Origin: RPQJ01 sp963712815
Lineage (GTDB): Bacteria > Pseudomonadota > Gammaproteobacteria > Steroidobacterales > Steroidobacteraceae
Assembly: GCA_963712815.1 (NCBI GenBank)
Contig: CAVQJL010000007.1
Location: 186,001 to 250,000, forward strand
Direction of reading: 5' to 3'
Length of the DNA: 64,000 nucleotides
Positions within the stretch are counted from its first letter, which is position 1; each line of letters starts with the position of its first letter. The translations under genes were made by a program, and so were the position numbers. The notes beneath the pieces were generated by a model. The model was not told where the DNA came from. It saw only the letters and a list, made by a program, of their open reading frames with translations, and ran no database searches. Below, in pieces: positions 8,434-15,800 of this stretch.

Positions 8434-8677
8434 CCTGCAGTGCCCGCCGCACTCGGGCCCCATCGTAAAACCCCTCGCAGAGCACCTCGCCGCCGGCCTC
8501 CAGCACCGGCACGCGCAGGCCGAACCGCGAAGCGAGCTCCTCGTCGCGGTCCACGTCCACGATGGCCAGTCGCTCGACCGCTGGCCCGAGGTCGATGGAC
8601 AGTTCCGCCAGGAACAGGTCGCAGAGGTGGCAGCCCTCGCGCACGTAGAGCACGAGCCCGGTCAGCTCAGGCGGCAT
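8429..8677 (-). CDS. glutaredoxin-like (DUF836) thioredoxin-fold protein
   Basis: An 82-residue protein with the redox motif YVREGCHLCD (Cys16 and Cys19) followed by a segment with the cis-proline motif GLRVPVLE, which together define the small glutaredoxin-like DUF836 family. It probably acts in cytoplasmic thiol exchange, but its partner is unknown. The ATG at 8677 lies 11 bp inside the end of rseC, so the two genes are probably translated together. The in-frame upstream extension to 8896 lies wholly within rseC and looks like noise. It takes the place where mucD is found in the Pseudomonas algU-mucABCD operon. Confidence 0.8.
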   Translation of the reverse strand: MPPELTGLVLYVREGCHLCDLFLAELSIDLGPAVERLAIVDVDRDEELASRFGLRVPVLEAGGEVLCEGFYDGARVRRALQV

Positions 8678-9107
8678 GGACAGACTCCGCTTCGAGCCGG
8701 ACCGCGACCCGCGGCGGCGACCGGCGCAGCCAGGCACGGGAGACGGCCCACCCGAGCAGCAGCCCCGCCGCCGCGCAGAACAGGACGAGCCCCTCCCCGC
8801 CGCCCGCAACGGCGCGCGCCAGCAGCGCGCCGGCGAGCAAGCCCACGAGCGGCGGAAGGTAGGCACGCAGCGCTGCCCCGAGCAACTCGCCCTCATCGAC
8901 CTCGACGGTCACCCGCGAACCGGGTACGAGCAGGACGCCGTCGATGGCGCGCGCCGGGACTTCGAGGCGGGGCTCGTGGCCACCTGCCAGGCGCTTCAGG
9001 GCGCAGCCGCCCCGGTCGGCGCATGCGGCGCAGGCAAACGTCGCCGAGTCGCACTCGAGTCGCGCCCGGTTCCCGTTCACCTCACGCACCCGGGCGGCGG
9101 CTTTCAC
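8667..9107 (-). CDS. rseC: sigma-E regulatory / SoxR-reducing protein RseC (MucC)
   Basis: Inner-membrane protein of the RseC/MucC family, linked to sigma-E control and to reduction of SoxR. The 146-residue product has the cysteine cluster CAACADRGGC (about residues 26-35) in its N-terminal domain, then two membrane segments (about 84-104 and 107-127) and a basic tail. The start is GTG at 9107. It lies 15 bp after rseB in the order rpoE-rseA-rseB-rseC. The family's biochemical role is not settled. Confidence 0.88.
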   Translation of the reverse strand: MKAAARVREVNGNRARLECDSATFACAACADRGGCALKRLAGGHEPRLEVPARAIDGVLLVPGSRVTVEVDEGELLGAALRAYLPPLVGLLAGALLARAVAGGGEGLVLFCAAAGLLLGWAVSRAWLRRSPPRVAVRLEAESVHAA

Positions 9108-9122
9108 GAGTCGAGACGCGGG

Positions 9123-10142
9123 TCAGCGTTCCGCCGGGCCGGGCGGCGTGTCCGTCCGCGGCAACTCCGGCTCGACCGGCGCCAGCGACGTGGCGATGTC
9201 GCGCACCGTCGCCGCCGGCACCTCGCCCACTGCCGTCACGACGTGACCGCGCAACTGCGTCGAGAACGCGTTGGCGGAGCCCACGGTCGTGGATTCTGCC
9301 GGCACGGGCCCTTTCTCCGGCGCCGGCTCGATGAACACCGAGACCGAGGCGAAGCCGTCGGAGAAGATCAGGTGCTGCATCGGGATGGGCGAGCCTGGCA
9401 CCGCCTGGGAGCGGGATACCACGAGACGGAAGCCCGGCGGCATCTTGCGCGGGAGCCACCCGGCGACCGGCGGCCCCGCGACGCGGGTCTCGGCCCGGCG
9501 ACCGGCACGGATCCACTGGAAGCCGGTCGTATCCACGGCCGGCTGCAGGTCCTTCGGGTCGATCGACTCGTCGATGTCGAGCCGCGTGAAGTGAATCGCC
9601 TCGACCGTCGCGCCCGAGCCGTCCACCACCTCGGAGCGCAGCGGCATCGCCGTCTCACGGTCGAGCCAGAGCCGGTATCCGTAGCGGTAATCGTCGCGCG
9701 GGCGGATTTCCAGCACGCGCACGTCGCGCCCGAGCAGACGATGCCCCTTGCGCAGTTCGATGGTGTAGAGGGCGTCGAGCCGCGGACCCGGAGCGGGCAG
9801 CGCCTTGAGCAGGGAGCCGTCGTCGGAGCGCGGCTCGACCAGCACGACGCGTCGGTCCGGCATGTAGAAGTGGACTTCGCCGGGCGTGCGAACGATCTCG
9901 CGACCGCTGCCGTCGAGAGAGACAAGCCGCTCGACGCTGCGCCCGCCCTCCATCCGGTGGACGATGCGCATGGTCTCCGACTGCTGGCCCGCCGTGTGGG
10001 TGAACAGGCCGTCGTAGTCGCGCGTCGCCAGCGACTCGGTCATTCGCCCCAGCCATTCGCTTGCGGTCGACCCGGCCGCCTCGGCGTGTGGCATGGCCAG
10101 GGCCACCGCACTGGCGAGGGCGAGCGCCAGCACGCGACGCAT
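9123..10142 (-). CDS. rseB: sigma-E factor regulatory protein RseB (MucB)
   Basis: Periplasmic protein that binds the RseA periplasmic domain, protects it from DegS and senses lipopolysaccharide intermediates. The 339-residue protein begins with a signal peptide (MRRVLALALASAVALA, cleaved near AEAAG) followed by the two-domain MucB/RseB fold (SEWLGRMTESLATRDYDGLF; LQPAVDTTGFQWIRAG). The ATG at 10142 overlaps the rseA stop by 1 nt (TGATG), so the further-upstream start at 10211 is rejected. Together with RseA, RpoE and RseP it makes the core of envelope-stress signalling in the window. Confidence 0.92.
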   Translation of the reverse strand: MRRVLALALASAVALAMPHAEAAGSTASEWLGRMTESLATRDYDGLFTHTAGQQSETMRIVHRMEGGRSVERLVSLDGSGREIVRTPGEVHFYMPDRRVVLVEPRSDDGSLLKALPAPGPRLDALYTIELRKGHRLLGRDVRVLEIRPRDDYRYGYRLWLDRETAMPLRSEVVDGSGATVEAIHFTRLDIDESIDPKDLQPAVDTTGFQWIRAGRRAETRVAGPPVAGWLPRKMPPGFRLVVSRSQAVPGSPIPMQHLIFSDGFASVSVFIEPAPEKGPVPAESTTVGSANAFSTQLRGHVVTAVGEVPAATVRDIATSLAPVEPELPRTDTPPGPAER

Positions 10143-10720
10143 CAGGGCTTCTCGGCGATCTCTAGGGCGACCCGGGTGATGCCGGGATCGGCGGCCAGCG
10201 CGTTCGACCACGCATTGCGGCGTCCGATCGGGCTGGCGTACTGGCCGTGCGCCATCAGGTAGCCGGCGAGGCGCTGGTTCTGCGCCGGGGTCGGGCTCGC
10301 GCCGCCGGGCGGCACGGCTGCAACGGCCATTGCGGCCGGAGCCGCCCCGCGCTCGGCCAGCATGCCGTTCCCATCATCGCCCGTGGGCACCAGCAGGATG
10401 GCGGCAGCAGCGGCACCGGCGGCCACCGCGGCCGCGGCCAGCGGACGCGCCCAGCGGCGCGGCGCAGGCCGGTCGATCACAGGCGCGGCAGGCACCGACG
10501 CCCCATCCGCATCGAGCGCGGCGCTTACCCGAGCGGCGAACCCCGGGCTCGCCGTCAACCCGCCCGGTGCGCGCAACGACTCACCGGCCAGCACGTAACT
10601 GCCGAAGGCGCGGCGCAGTTCGGCATCCCGCTCCATGCGCCGAACCAGCAGGCTGATCTCCCCGGAGGCGAGTTCGCCGTCGAGCAGTGCGGAAATCTGT
10701 TCGCGAATCTGGTCAGTCAT
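10142..10720 (-). CDS. rseA: anti-sigma-E factor RseA (MucA)
   Basis: Single-pass inner-membrane protein that holds RpoE inactive until it is cut by DegS and RseP. The 192-residue protein has the family N-terminal domain (QISALLDGELASGE, then LRRAFGSYVLAGESLRA), a membrane segment at about residues 92-112 (Ala-rich, LAAAAVAAGAAAAAILLVP) and an extracytoplasmic tail. The membrane segment is strikingly alanine-rich. The ATG at 10720 is 10 bp after the rpoE stop. Interaction with RpoE is inferred from family and context. Confidence 0.92.
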   Translation of the reverse strand: MTDQIREQISALLDGELASGEISLLVRRMERDAELRRAFGSYVLAGESLRAPGGLTASPGFAARVSAALDADGASVPAAPVIDRPAPRRWARPLAAAAVAAGAAAAAILLVPTGDDGNGMLAERGAAPAAMAVAAVPPGGASPTPAQNQRLAGYLMAHGQYASPIGRRNAWSNALAADPGITRVALEIAEKP

Positions 10721-10730
10721 CGTTATCCGT

Positions 10731-11387
10731 TCAATCGAGCAGTGGCTTCAGGTTGCGGTCGATGGCCTCGCGTGCACGGAAGATGCGCGAGCGCACCGTG
10801 CCCACGGGGCAATCCATCGCCGCGGCGATCTCTTCGTAGCTGAGTCCCTCGATCTCGCGCAGGATGATCGCCGTGCGCAAGTCCTCCGGCAGGCCCTCGA
10901 CGGCGCGATTGACCGTCTCGTGGATTTCATCCGACAGTGCCGCCGCCTCCGGCGTGTCGCCGTGCCGCATCCGCGACTCGACCACCGACTGCTCCGACTC
11001 GCTGAGATCCGCCTCGTAGTCGAGCGGACGCCGCTGCCGGGACGCCATGGTATTTCGGGCAGTGTTGACGGCGATGCGGTACAACCACGTATAAAAGGCA
11101 CTGTCGCCTCGAAATGAACCGATGGCCCGGTACGCCTTCACGAAGGCCTCCTGGGCCACGTCCTCGGCTTCCGTCGGATCCCGCAACAATCTCGCCACGA
11201 GCTTCACGACCCGGTGCTGGTACCTGAGCACCAGCAGGTCGAACGCACCACGCTCGCCCCGCTGGACCCGCCTGACGAGCTCGAGATCGCTCTGTTCGAC
11301 GCCGGAGGCCGGACGCTCGCGCCCATCTCGAGGCTCGTGCCCGTCGATAGACCCGTCAGATGGAGGAAAGTTCGCCATCGGCTTCAT
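10731..11387 (-). CDS. rpoE: RNA polymerase sigma factor RpoE (AlgU)
   Basis: Extracytoplasmic-function sigma factor for envelope stress. Region 2 is seen in LLVLRYQHRVVKLVARLL and TEAEDVAQEAFVKAYRAIG, and region 4 in EGLSYEEIAAAMDCPVGTV. From ATG 11387 the protein has 218 residues, about 30 more than typical RpoE/AlgU (about 192), because of an N-terminal tail rich in Pro, Asp and Arg before the conserved SDLELVRRVQRG. A second ATG lies 9 nt further in (11378). Either start keeps most of the tail. It heads the rpoE-rseABC group and lies 28 bp after ygfX, so readthrough from the sdh operon is possible. Confidence 0.95.
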   Translation of the reverse strand: MKPMANFPPSDGSIDGHEPRDGRERPASGVEQSDLELVRRVQRGERGAFDLLVLRYQHRVVKLVARLLRDPTEAEDVAQEAFVKAYRAIGSFRGDSAFYTWLYRIAVNTARNTMASRQRRPLDYEADLSESEQSVVESRMRHGDTPEAAALSDEIHETVNRAVEGLPEDLRTAIILREIEGLSYEEIAAAMDCPVGTVRSRIFRAREAIDRNLKPLLD

Positions 11388-11415
11388 GGTCCGGCCACCG
11401 CGTGGTCGGTCACCG

Positions 11416-11850
11416 TCACCCAGCGACCGCCGACCGTCCGGCAAGGATGTGCACGCGGATCGCGCGCAAGGCATCGTCCGGCACGTCGGCCGGCGTCAGC
11501 CACAGCGTTCCCGCGCGGTCCACGCCCCGCCAGTGGAGCACGGCCGAGCGGCCGAGCACGCGCGCACGGGGACCCGTCGCCGGGACCGCGATCGACGAGC
11601 CGCCCGGCTGTCCGCGCCGCCGGCCGCGCAGCTGCACGCTCACCCCCTTCGGCCCGATCGAGACCAGGCTCGGCCGGCGCCGCAGTCGCAGCCACTGCCA
11701 CAGGAGCAGCAGGCTTCCGGAGGCGACACCGGCCCCCGGTGGCAGGCCAGGGTGGCGCGCCAGCGTGACCTCGATCGCGACGCCGCAGGCCAGCGCCAGC
11801 GCCCAGGTGACGCGGTCGGCCAGCAGCCGCGCCGGCAGCTCAACGGTCAT
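11416..11850 (-). CDS. ygfX: YgfX (CptA) family membrane protein
   Basis: A 144-residue protein with two closely spaced membrane segments (about residues 14-31 and 36-54) followed by a cytoplasmic, arginine-rich domain ending in LRAIRVHILAG. The size, topology and position directly after sdhE match the YgfX/CptA family. In E. coli this family was proposed to inhibit FtsZ and MreB, but that role as a toxin with SdhE as antitoxin is disputed. The ATG at 11850 overlaps the end of sdhE by 11 bp. The alternative start at 11982 lies inside sdhE. Confidence 0.75.
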   Translation of the reverse strand: MTVELPARLLADRVTWALALACGVAIEVTLARHPGLPPGAGVASGSLLLLWQWLRLRRRPSLVSIGPKGVSVQLRGRRRGQPGGSSIAVPATGPRARVLGRSAVLHWRGVDRAGTLWLTPADVPDDALRAIRVHILAGRSAVAG

Positions 11851-12112
11851 GACGGATCCTGGCGAGGACATGGCGCAGCCCGGCGTCGGAGGGAGAATCC
11901 CTGCCCACAAGATACCCGAAGAGCTCCGGGTCCTGCAGGTCGAGAATCCGGGCGAACGCCTCGCGATCGGCCGGCGACGCACCGGGATATTCCTGCTCGA
12001 GGTAGCGCACGAGCAGCAGGTCCAGTTCCTTCATGCCGCGCCGGCAGCGCCAGCGCAGGCGCGGAACCTCGACTGCGTCCCCCGCCGTCGTTCCCGGCGC
12101 GGAGGCGCTCAG
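11840..12112 (-). CDS. sdhE: succinate dehydrogenase flavinylation factor SdhE (CptB/YgfY)
   Basis: Small cytoplasmic factor that promotes covalent FAD attachment to SdhA. The family core WRCRRGMKELDLLL contains the essential RGxxE motif, and the rest (DPELFGYLVGR) matches the 5-helix fold. No ATG, GTG or TTG precedes the motif in this frame back into sdhB. The ATG at 12034 would cut the RGxxE motif away. The best start is CTG 12112, which overlaps the sdhB stop as CTGA, the same 4-nt arrangement seen at many other junctions here. That gives 90 residues (E. coli 88). The downstream ygfX overlaps by 11 bp. Confidence 0.85.
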   Translation of the reverse strand: MSASAPGTTAGDAVEVPRLRWRCRRGMKELDLLLVRYLEQEYPGASPADREAFARILDLQDPELFGYLVGRDSPSDAGLRHVLARIRHDR

Positions 12113-12891
12113 TGCTGCCGCTCCGCGATCATTTTCTTGATCTGGGCAATCGCCCTGGCCGGGTTGAGGTCCTTCGGGCAGGCCTCCGCGCAGTTCATGA
12201 TCGTGTGGCAACGATACAGGCGGAACGGGTCCTCGAGCTCGTCGAGCCGCTCGCCGGTCGCCTCGTCGCGCGTATCCACGATCCAGCGGTAGGCCGCGAG
12301 CAGGGCGGCGGGACCGAGGTAACGGTCGCCGTTCCACCAGTACGACGGGCAGCTCGTCGAGCAGCACGCGCACAGGATGCACGCGGAGGGCTGGTCGATC
12401 TTCTCCTGGTCTTCCTTCGACTGCAGGCGCTCGCGATCCGGCGGGGCCGGCGTGCGCGTCTGCAGCCAGGGCTTCACCGCAGCATACTGAGCGTAGAAGT
12501 TGCCGAGGTCGGGGACGAGGTCCTTGATCACGGGCATGTGCGGCAACGGGTAGATCTTCACGTCGCCGCGAATCTCGGCCGTCGCCTTGGTGCACGCGAG
12601 CGTGTTGACGCCGTCGATGTTCATCGCGCAGGAGCCGCAGATGCCCTCGCGGCAGGAGCGCCGGAAGGTCAGCGTCGAGTCGACCTCGTTCTTGATCTTG
12701 ATCAGCGCGTCGAGAACCATCGGTCCGCATGCGGCGAGATCCACCTGGTAGCTGTCCACCCGCGGGCTCTCGCCCGAATCGGGGTCGAACCGGTAGATGC
12801 GGAACGTGCGCACCTCCTTCGCGTCCGCGGGCGCCGCGTGGGTCCTGCCCGGCCCGATCCTGGAGTTCTCGGGAAGCCTGAATTGCGCCAT
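12109..12891 (-). CDS. sdhB: succinate dehydrogenase iron-sulfur subunit
   Basis: Carries electrons from the FAD of SdhA to quinone in complex II on the inner membrane. The 260-residue protein holds the [2Fe-2S] ligands in CREGICGSCAMNIDGVNTLAC (split: CREGICGSC, then the distal Cys), the first cluster motif CILCACCSTSCP and the second CHTIMNCAEACPKDLNP for the [4Fe-4S] and [3Fe-4S] centres. The ATG at 12891 follows the sdhA stop by 1 nt. The N-terminus is about 20 residues longer than in E. coli SdhB. The order sdhC-D-A-B is canonical. Confidence 0.97.
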   Translation of the reverse strand: MAQFRLPENSRIGPGRTHAAPADAKEVRTFRIYRFDPDSGESPRVDSYQVDLAACGPMVLDALIKIKNEVDSTLTFRRSCREGICGSCAMNIDGVNTLACTKATAEIRGDVKIYPLPHMPVIKDLVPDLGNFYAQYAAVKPWLQTRTPAPPDRERLQSKEDQEKIDQPSACILCACCSTSCPSYWWNGDRYLGPAALLAAYRWIVDTRDEATGERLDELEDPFRLYRCHTIMNCAEACPKDLNPARAIAQIKKMIAERQH

Positions 12892-12892
12892 G

Positions 12893-14677
12893 TCAGTAGG
12901 TCCTCGCCTTCGGCGGGATGGCCTCGACGTCGCTCGTGAGCGTGCCGAGGTGCACCGGCCGGTAGTCGATGCACACGCGGCCCGACTCGTCCGCCCAGGC
13001 CAGGGTGTGCTTGAGCCATTCGACGTCGTCGCGGCCCTGGTAGTCCTCGCGGGCGTGTGCGCCGCGGCTCTCCTTGCGGTTCTCGGCCGACTGCATCGTG
13101 ACGAGCGCCTGGCCTAGCAGGTTGTCGAGCTCGAGCGTCTCGATGAGGTCGGTATTCCACACCAGCGATCGGTCGGCGACCTGCACGTCCGCGAACGAGG
13201 CGTGCACCGCGGCGAGCTTGTGCACGCCTTCGGCGAGCGACTCGCCGGTACGGAACACGGCGGCGTGGTTCTGCATCACGCGCTGCATGTCGAGGCGGAT
13301 CTCGGCCGTGCGCCGGCCGCCGCGGGCGTTGCGCAAGCGGTCGAGACGGCTGACGGCGAGCTCGCCGGCGTCCCTCGGCAGCGCCTTCTGGGTCGCCCCG
13401 GCGTTGGTCGTCGCGGCGCAGTGCCGCGCCGCCTCGCGGCCGAAGACCACGAGATCGAGCAGCGAATTCGAGCCGAGGCGATTGGCGCCGTGCACGGAGA
13501 CGCAGGCAGCCTCGCCCACGGCCATCAGGCCGGGCACGACCGAATCCGGGTTGCCGTCGCGCAGGGTGACCACCTCGCCGTGCACGTTGCAGGGAATTCC
13601 GCCCATGTTGTAGTGCACGGTGGGCAGCACCGGGATCGGCTCCTTGTTTACGTCCACGCCCGAGAAGATGCGAGCCGTCTCGGCGATGCCGGGCAGCCGT
13701 TCGCGGATCACGTCGGGCCCGAGATGCTCGAGGTGCAGGTGGATGTGGTCCTTGTCAGGGCCCACGCCCCGGCCCTCGCGGATCTCGATGGTCATCGAGC
13801 GGCTCACGACGTCGCGCGAGGCGAGGTCCTTGGCGTTCGGCGCATAGCGTTCCATGAAGCGCTCGCCGGCGGAATTCGTGAGGTAGCCGCCCTCGCCGCG
13901 CGAGCCCTCGGTGATCAGGCAGCCGGCACCGTAGATGCCGGTCGGGTGGAACTGCACGAATTCCATGTCCTGCAAGGGCAGGCCGGCGCGCAGCACCATG
14001 CCGCCGCCGTCGCCGGTGCAGGTATGGGCCGAGGTGCAGGAGAAGAATGCGCGGCCGTAGCCCCCCGTCGCGATGATCACCTTCTGCGCCCGGAAGCGGT
14101 GCAGCGTACCGTCGGACATGTCGAGTGCCACGACGCCGCGGCAGGCGCCGTCCTCCATGATCAGGTCGATCGCGAAGTACTCGATGAAGAAACGCGCCTC
14201 GTGCTTCAGCGACTGCTGGTACAGCGTGTGCAGCATGGCGTGGCCGGTGCGGTCGGCGGCGGCACAGGTGCGCTGCGCGATGCCCTTGCCGTAGTGCGTG
14301 GTCATGCCGCCGAAGGGACGCTGGTAGATGCGACCGTCCTCGGTGCGCGAGAACGGCACGCCGTAGTGCTCGAGCTCGATCACCGCGGCCGGCGCTTCCT
14401 TGCACATGAACTCGATGGCGTCCTGGTCGCCGAGCCAGTCCGAGCCCTTGATGGTGTCGTAGAAGTGGAAGCGCCAGTCGTCCTCGCCCATGTTGCCGAG
14501 GGCGGCGCTGATGCCGCCCTGCGCGGCCACCGTGTGGCTGCGGGTCGGGAACACCTTGGTGAGGCACGCGGTGGCCAGGCCCGCCTGCGCGAGCCCGAAG
14601 GTGGCGCGCAGGCCGGCGCCGCCCGCGCCAACCACGACGACGTCGTACGTGTGGTCCGTAAACGAATACGCGCTCAT
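12893..14677 (-). CDS. sdhA: succinate dehydrogenase flavoprotein subunit
   Basis: Catalytic subunit of complex II, oxidising succinate to fumarate. The 594-residue protein has the dinucleotide-binding motif VVVGAGGAGLRATFGLA (about residues 13-29), the FAD-attachment region RSHTVAAQGGISAALGN, the HPTGIYGAG substrate segment and NRLGSNSLLDLVVFGREAA. It ends with the family C-terminus RPVHLGTLTSDVEAIPPKARTY (shown as DVEAIPPKARTY). The ATG at 14677 overlaps the sdhD stop by 4 nt. FAD attachment should need the sdhE product encoded downstream. Confidence 0.97.
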   Translation of the reverse strand: MSAYSFTDHTYDVVVVGAGGAGLRATFGLAQAGLATACLTKVFPTRSHTVAAQGGISAALGNMGEDDWRFHFYDTIKGSDWLGDQDAIEFMCKEAPAAVIELEHYGVPFSRTEDGRIYQRPFGGMTTHYGKGIAQRTCAAADRTGHAMLHTLYQQSLKHEARFFIEYFAIDLIMEDGACRGVVALDMSDGTLHRFRAQKVIIATGGYGRAFFSCTSAHTCTGDGGGMVLRAGLPLQDMEFVQFHPTGIYGAGCLITEGSRGEGGYLTNSAGERFMERYAPNAKDLASRDVVSRSMTIEIREGRGVGPDKDHIHLHLEHLGPDVIRERLPGIAETARIFSGVDVNKEPIPVLPTVHYNMGGIPCNVHGEVVTLRDGNPDSVVPGLMAVGEAACVSVHGANRLGSNSLLDLVVFGREAARHCAATTNAGATQKALPRDAGELAVSRLDRLRNARGGRRTAEIRLDMQRVMQNHAAVFRTGESLAEGVHKLAAVHASFADVQVADRSLVWNTDLIETLELDNLLGQALVTMQSAENRKESRGAHAREDYQGRDDVEWLKHTLAWADESGRVCIDYRPVHLGTLTSDVEAIPPKARTY

Positions 14678-15060
14678 GCCGCGACTCCGAAGGTGATGCG
14701 CAGAACGGCGAGCACGCCGATCACGGCGGCTACGACAAGCGCGAACTTGACCGCAAGCAGCACGCCCGTGCGCGTACCCCTGTTTGCGACGTAATCCTCG
14801 ATCACCACCTGCAGGCCGAGCAGCGCGTGGTACGCCGCCGTCAGCACCAGCAGCACGGCGAGCGCCGAGGCCAGCGGCGAGGACAGCCACGTCACCACGC
14901 GCGCATGCGAGGCGCCGCCGAGCGTGGCGAGCGAGATGACGAACCACAGCCCCAGCAGCACGAGCGCCACGGCCGTGACGCGCTGGGCGTACCAGTGAGC
15001 CGCACCGCCCCTGGCGGAGCCGAGGCCGGTGACGCGGCGAAGCGGGCTGCGCAGGCTCAT
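14674..15060 (-). CDS. sdhD: succinate dehydrogenase membrane anchor subunit SdhD
   Basis: One of the two membrane anchors of complex II, helping to bind haem b and quinone. The 128-residue protein has three membrane segments (about residues 28-46, 58-80 and 99-122) and the conserved AYHALLGLQVVIEDYV, which holds the likely haem-ligand His. The ATG at 15060 overlaps the sdhC stop by 4 nt, and its own stop overlaps the sdhA start by 4 nt, so sdhC, sdhD and sdhA appear coupled. Confidence 0.93.
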   Translation of the reverse strand: MSLRSPLRRVTGLGSARGGAAHWYAQRVTAVALVLLGLWFVISLATLGGASHARVVTWLSSPLASALAVLLVLTAAYHALLGLQVVIEDYVANRGTRTGVLLAVKFALVVAAVIGVLAVLRITFGVAA

Positions 15061-15452
15061 GCCGCACCCCCGAGCCCGGCCCGCACCGTGAACCACAGTG
15101 CAAGCCCGAGGATGAGCGCGCCGATAGCCACGGCCCAGCCGCTCTTCCGCGCGGTCTTGAGGTCGAAGCCGTGGCCGAGATCGAAGAACAGGTGGCGCAC
15201 GCCGTTCAGCAGGTGGTAGCAGAAGCTGATTACCGCGCCGAACAGCACGAACTGCGCGAGCGGCGTGCCGAGCGCGTCGCGCGCCGCCTGGTAGCGCTCG
15301 GGGCCGGCGGCCACGGCCGCGAGCCAGTAGACCAGCAGGAAGAAGCCGAGGCTCAGCAGCACCCCCGTGATCCGGTGCAGGATCGACAGCGTGTTGGTGT
15401 ACTGCCAGCGATAGTGCAGGAACGGGGACAGCGGCCGCGCGCGCTGGGCCAT
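15057..15452 (-). CDS. sdhC: succinate dehydrogenase cytochrome b556 subunit SdhC
   Basis: Membrane anchor that binds haem b and quinone with SdhD. The 131-residue protein shows the family signature RPLSPFLHYRWQYTNTLSI followed by HRITG, and the haem-binding segment CYHLLNGVRHLFFDLGHG, with three membrane helices. The ATG at 15452 is preceded by a good ribosome binding site (GGAGGT). Upstream starts in the same frame lie in the small gene before it. It begins 26 bp after that gene's stop. Confidence 0.95.
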   Translation of the reverse strand: MAQRARPLSPFLHYRWQYTNTLSILHRITGVLLSLGFFLLVYWLAAVAAGPERYQAARDALGTPLAQFVLFGAVISFCYHLLNGVRHLFFDLGHGFDLKTARKSGWAVAIGALILGLALWFTVRAGLGGAA

Positions 15453-15478
15453 TTCGATTACCTCCAAGGGGGACGCTG

Positions 15479-15640
15479 CTAGAAGTCGATGCAGCGCCCG
15501 TTCTTTTCCCAGTCGCCGTAGCGCGTGGGCTCGGGCCCGTCCCGTCCGCCGATTTCCCGGGGCGTCGGCGCCGGCGTGGGCGCAGCCGGTGCGGCATCGG
15601 TGGGGGGTTGATCGGGTTGCTTTTCTTGCGTTGCATTCAT
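15479..15640 (-). CDS. succinate dehydrogenase assembly factor 4-like protein (DUF1674)
   Basis: A 53-residue protein that starts at ATG 15640 and ends in the hallmark C-terminus of the DUF1674/SDHAF4 family: GGRDGPEPTRYGDWEKNGRC followed by IDF. The N-terminal half is a Pro/Ala-rich linker. In eukaryotes SDHAF4 binds flavinylated SdhA and aids complex II assembly. Here the gene is first in the sdhCDAB-sdhE operon, 26 bp before sdhC, which supports the same job. It is shorter than usual gene-finding cutoffs. Confidence 0.85.
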   Translation of the reverse strand: MNATQEKQPDQPPTDAAPAAPTPAPTPREIGGRDGPEPTRYGDWEKNGRCIDF

Positions 15641-15800
15641 GGCGACGAGGCTGCAGTCTGCCAGATCCGTGATTCATTCACCATCTTGAAATCAAAGGCA
15701 AAATTTCCTGCAAGTCGATCGCATCAAGCCCCGGCGGACCGCCGCGGCGCAAGTGCTTTCGCGACCGCCGCGAGCGGGTAAACTCGCGCCCGAGGCCACC
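15641..15800. other. divergent intergenic region between the sdh operon and ygfZ
   Basis: This 160-bp gap must hold the promoters of the sdh operon (minus) and ygfZ (plus). It is relatively A/T-rich on the sdh side, around 15680-15712, with TTGCCT and AATGAA-like hexamers on the minus strand, but no strong consensus promoter or operator could be picked by eye. Confidence 0.4.

Noticed and set aside
11416..12112. ygfX-sdhE as a toxin-antitoxin module
   Set aside because: The pair lies in the sdh operon and SdhE is a flavinylation factor. The toxin-antitoxin reading (CptA/CptB) is disputed and nothing here supports it.
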